This document shows positions 6,668 to 9,031 of a stretch of 9,031 bases of DNA, piece by piece. The notes under the pieces were generated by a model that did no database searches, had not been told where the DNA came from, and saw nothing but the letters and a program-made list of their open reading frames with translations. This DNA comes from Boseongicola sp. SB0662_bin_57 (GTDB taxonomy: Bacteria; Pseudomonadota; Alphaproteobacteria; Rhodobacterales; Rhodobacteraceae), in NCBI GenBank assembly GCA_009839535.1, contig VXPN01000522.1:1-9031 (forward strand). Reading direction: 5' to 3'. Within the stretch, counting starts at the first letter, position 1; each line of letters starts with the position of its first letter. The position numbers and the translations under genes are program-made.

Positions 6668-7495
6668 TCAGACAGGGTTGCCCGACTCCTCAGCCTGAAG
6701 TTGGAACACTGACGGATCCGCACCGGAAATCTCGGCCGACTTGGCCAGTTCCTGGACGTAGGATCGGGCCTTGCGGACCCAATCCGCCTTTTCCATGGCG
6801 TCGGAAATCTTCTGGCGAACGGCCTCGAACGGCAGCACGGCGCCCTCGTCGACTGCATCCATCCGGATGATGTGCCAACCGTGCCGCGTGAGAACTGGCT
6901 CCACCGTGACGTCGCCTTCGGAAAGCTGGCGCAGAGCTGCCTCGAACTCGGACGCGGTCTCTCCCGGCCCGAATTGGCCGAGCTTCCCGCCAGTCGCCCG
7001 CGAGTTGCAATCACTGTCCGCGGCGATTCGGGAAAAGTCCTGCGGGTTGTCACGAACGCGACTCGCCAGTTCGAGCGCCCGGGCCTGCGCCTTCGCCCGA
7101 CTGGTCTCGTCGTGCGAATCACAGGCCACGAGAATGTGCGACACTTCCCAAAGAGGCGGTGTACGAAAGCGAGACGGATTGCGCTCCCATTCCGCGCGGA
7201 CAGCCGGCGCAGTCGGAGCGTCAGGTTCAAGAACGGTCTCAAGAAGTTGTCGGATCAATGCCTCCTCATCAGTTTCGAATCTGTCCGCTCCAACTTCGGC
7301 CGGTTCCGGCACGAGCCCCCGCCGACTTGCCTCCTGCAAAAGGAGCGTGCGCACTGCCAAGGCGTTGGCCGCCTTGCGCCAGGCGAAGCCGGGCTTGCCT
7401 TCGGGAGCGGGGTGGTTCTGTGCCTCCGCGGCAATTGCTGCCTGCGGGACCGTCTCGCCATTGACGACAAGGGGCGGCAACAGGGATGCGGTCAT
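6668..7495 (-). CDS. Parvulin-type peptidyl-prolyl cis-trans isomerase of the nar operon (NifM/PpiC-like)
   Basis: The 275-residue product has an N-terminal helical region (about 8-110) like that of NifM/SurA-type parvulins and a rotamase domain at about 116-213. Rotamase hallmarks visible are EVSHILV (117-123), the Gly-rich GGKLGQFGPGE (169-179), FEAAL (184-188) and HGWHIIRMD (205-213). His120 and His205 correspond to the conserved active-site histidine pair. There is no signal peptide or membrane segment, so it should act in the cytoplasm, unlike SurA or PrsA. Genes of this type follow narI in several denitrifiers, and a role in folding or maturing the cytoplasmic NarGH subunits is inferred by analogy with NifM and nitrogenase NifH. 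Start choice is uncertain: a GTG at 7504 overlaps the narI stop by four bases, while the ATG at 7495 follows it by five bases behind a weak GAGTGA. Two cysteines, Cys125 and Cys163, lie in the rotamase domain. Confidence 0.88.
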   Translation of the reverse strand: MTASLLPPLVVNGETVPQAAIAAEAQNHPAPEGKPGFAWRKAANALAVRTLLLQEASRRGLVPEPAEVGADRFETDEEALIRQLLETVLEPDAPTAPAVRAEWERNPSRFRTPPLWEVSHILVACDSHDETSRAKAQARALELASRVRDNPQDFSRIAADSDCNSRATGGKLGQFGPGETASEFEAALRQLSEGDVTVEPVLTRHGWHIIRMDAVDEGAVLPFEAVRQKISDAMEKADWVRKARSYVQELAKSAEISGADPSVFQLQAEESGNPV

Positions 7496-7500
7496 CGCTG

Positions 7501-8289
7501 TCACTCGGCCGGCCCGGCAGCAGCGCCGGACGCCGGCGCCGACCCGGACTTTGCGGCGCCTTGCCTCGGAGATGCGGACCCCGGGCGTCCTGGCAAGGGA
7601 GTGCTGCGGCGCGAGCGCACGACCTGATAGCCAGGGCGCGTCAAGAGGTAGCGGAACGGCACTGCGAAGCCCGACAGGACGTGGACGAGCCGGGTGAACG
7701 GGAACACCAGGATGATCACCAGCCCAAGCACCAGGTGAAGCTTGAACACCAGCGCCGCATCCGCGATGTAGCTCGCGGCTGCCGTATCGAAGGTGAAGAT
7801 GCCTTGCGCCCAGGACATGAACTTCACCATTTCGTGCCCGTCAAGGTGGTCGATCGAAACGAAGATCGTGCCGAGTCCCAGGATCAGTTGCACCAGCAGC
7901 AGCGCAAGGATCGCGATGTCCCAGAAACTTGAGGTCTGGCGAATGCGCGGGTCTGTCCATCGGCGATGGAACAGCATTCCGCCGCCGATCAACGCCATCA
8001 CGCCGGCAATCCCGCCCACGACCAACGCAAGCATCTGCTTGGCGCCATGACTTATGCCGATGAGTTCGAATACCCGGATTGGGGTCAGCAGGCCAACCAG
8101 ATGCCCAAAGAAGATCACCAGCACACCGACGTGGAACAGAATGGAGCCGATCACCAGCTGCCTTCGCCGCAGCAACTGTGACGAAGATGTCTTCCAGGTG
8201 AACTGGTCGCGCTCATATCGCGCAATCGTGCCCATTATCCCTACCCCAAGCGCGATGTAGGGGAAGATTCCAAACAGAAAGTCGTGCAT
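7501..8289 (-). CDS. narI: Respiratory nitrate reductase gamma subunit (cytochrome b)
   Basis: The 262-residue protein is NarI, the inner-membrane dihaem cytochrome b that oxidises quinol at the periplasmic side and passes electrons to NarH and then NarG. Five hydrophobic segments lie at about 5-23, 47-69, 86-107, 122-145 and 177-206. The haem ligands are recognisable as His53 and His63 (10 apart) and His185 and His203 (18 apart), matching His56/His66 and His187/His205 of the E. coli protein. The N-terminus FLFGIFPYIA and the loop RYERDQFTWKTSSSQLL are typical. After residue 220, where the E. coli protein ends near 225, there is a tail of about 40 residues rich in Pro, Ala, Gly, Ser and Arg. 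The ATG at 8289 is chosen because GGAGG (8299-8295) lies five bases upstream and the family starts there; a GTG at 8304 overlapping narJ by four bases is the alternative. Confidence 0.96.
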   Translation of the reverse strand: MHDFLFGIFPYIALGVGIMGTIARYERDQFTWKTSSSQLLRRRQLVIGSILFHVGVLVIFFGHLVGLLTPIRVFELIGISHGAKQMLALVVGGIAGVMALIGGGMLFHRRWTDPRIRQTSSFWDIAILALLLVQLILGLGTIFVSIDHLDGHEMVKFMSWAQGIFTFDTAAASYIADAALVFKLHLVLGLVIILVFPFTRLVHVLSGFAVPFRYLLTRPGYQVVRSRRSTPLPGRPGSASPRQGAAKSGSAPASGAAAGPAE

Positions 8290-8300
8290 TTGGGCCTCCG

Positions 8301-9005
8301 TCACTGAGTTGTCGCACCGGACGCCTGGCGTGCCGGTTCATCGATCCGGGCAAGAATGTCCCGTGCCTGCGGGCACCCGGCCCCAGGGTCGGGGCCGAAC
8401 CGGACCTCGCTCTCCTCCCAGATCTCGTCCAGTGCCTCCAGGTTGTCCGGATCGATTTCGGGCTGTCCGAGCAGTGCCGTGACGGCCGAGCGGTCGGCCT
8501 TCGTTCCCGAGAGATCGAGAAGGGCGGCAAACACCCCGCAAAACGGGCTCTTTCGCCGGGCGTGCCTGATGCTCAAAGCCTCGAGAATATGTGCCGCGTC
8601 GGCCAGGACTTCCTGCGCCTCCAGGCGAGGACGCATCGAAAGGAACTCCAGGACCACCGGCAAGTGATCGGGCAATTCCGTCGTCGCGAGATCGAACCCC
8701 CCTGCGCGGTAGGTCTCGAGAAGCGACACCATTGCGCCACCTCGATCCCTGCTCTCGCCATGGACGTGCTCGAAAAGGTTCAGGGAAAGCGTGCGTGAAC
8801 GATCAAACAGGCCCACGTACTGCTCCTCCAACTCGTAGATGTCGCGCCCCCCAAGCTCCTGCACCAGCTGCCGCAAAGACCTGCGGGTAGAGACGCTCAG
8901 GCGACGGTCCGAGCCGAGAATGTCCCCGAGTTCCTGCATGGCGGCTGTCAGCTCCTGCGTCGGGTAGCTGAGAATGAGGGACAAGGACTTGAGCGTGCGG
9001 TCCAT
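8301..9005 (-). CDS. narJ: Nitrate reductase molybdenum cofactor assembly chaperone
   Basis: The 234-residue protein is NarJ, a cytoplasmic chaperone of the TorD/DmsD/NarJ family. It binds the N-terminus of NarG, holds the NarGH complex off the membrane until the molybdenum cofactor is inserted, and is not part of the final enzyme. The all-helical protein shows the family core LSYPTQEL (12-19), YVGLFDRSRTLSLNLFEHVHG (63-83, with the conserved FDR and EHVHGESRDRG stretch) and ELPDHLPVVLEFLS (110-123). Length is normal. The ATG at 9005 overlaps the narH stop by one base (TGATG) and has GGAGGTGA (9017-9010) correctly spaced; the in-frame GTG just before it is too close to that site. The narJ stop is followed at once by narI, so translation is probably coupled along the operon. 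Confidence 0.96.
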   Translation of the reverse strand: MDRTLKSLSLILSYPTQELTAAMQELGDILGSDRRLSVSTRRSLRQLVQELGGRDIYELEEQYVGLFDRSRTLSLNLFEHVHGESRDRGGAMVSLLETYRAGGFDLATTELPDHLPVVLEFLSMRPRLEAQEVLADAAHILEALSIRHARRKSPFCGVFAALLDLSGTKADRSAVTALLGQPEIDPDNLEALDEIWEESEVRFGPDPGAGCPQARDILARIDEPARQASGATTQ

Positions 9006-9031
9006 CACGTCACCTCCGCAGGCATCTTCAA
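9005..9031 (-). CDS. narH: Nitrate reductase beta subunit, last eight codons
   Basis: Reading the minus strand from the right edge gives a frame LKMPAEVT followed by TGA at 9007-9005, which shares its last base with the narJ ATG. Eight residues are too few to recognise a protein. The call rests on position: narH lies directly before narJ in narGHJI operons, and the tight overlap means the upstream gene must be co-translated. NarH is the iron-sulfur subunit between NarI and NarG. Confidence 0.68.
   Translation of the reverse strand: MKMPAEVT

Noticed and set aside
6433..7242. A 269-codon minus-strand frame across the lon 3' end and the isomerase gene.
   Set aside because: It is an Arg/Pro/Ser-rich shadow of the isomerase frame and runs antisense into lon; both overlapped genes have clear family matches.
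6771..7697. A 308-codon plus-strand frame antisense to the isomerase and narI.
   Set aside because: It is opposite two well-supported genes, rich in Ser, Arg and Ala, and has no recognisable domain, as expected for antisense frames in GC-rich DNA.

Overview
The window looks like chromosomal DNA of a GC-rich proteobacterium, most likely an alphaproteobacterium that can respire nitrate. The evidence is the gene content: an inositol-monophosphatase-type histidinol phosphatase start, the end of a narGHJI operon followed by a parvulin gene, a full-length LonA and a BI-1 family protein. The class is inferred from these families, not from a search. No insertion sequence, CRISPR array, phage gene, tRNA or rRNA was seen.

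Layout. Positions 1-184 (minus) hold the first 61 codons of a hisN-like phosphatase cut by the window edge; this gene is easily missed because it is short and open at the edge. Positions 185-555 hold no convincing gene, only a weak promoter for hisN and a hairpin that may end the next operon. Positions 556-2471 (minus) are a two-gene unit: a PiT-family phosphate transporter (1197-2471) whose stop codon overlaps by one base the start of a GPP34/GOLPH3-family protein (556-1197). Positions 2472-3110 are a 639-base gap between divergent genes. It has one doubtful 31-codon hydrophobic ORF and a candidate promoter for the BI-1 family membrane protein gene (3111-3851, plus), which ends at a strong intrinsic terminator (3873-3905). 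Lon protease follows (4113-6524, plus), with a heat-shock-like promoter candidate and a 7-codon leader ORF overlapping its start. From the right edge leftwards on the minus strand run the last 8 codons of narH, then narJ, narI and a cytoplasmic parvulin-type prolyl isomerase, all joined by stop/start overlaps or gaps of a few bases. This operon converges on lon.

How the genes work together. NarH (electron-transfer subunit), NarJ (assembly chaperone), NarI (dihaem membrane subunit) and the isomerase form the distal part of a membrane-bound nitrate reductase operon; narG should lie to the right of the window. PiT and the GPP34 protein are almost surely co-translated, which ties a protein family known mainly from the eukaryotic Golgi to phosphate transport. 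This is the least expected arrangement in the window. Lon and the BI-1 protein sit side by side on one strand but are separated by a terminator, so they are probably separate units.
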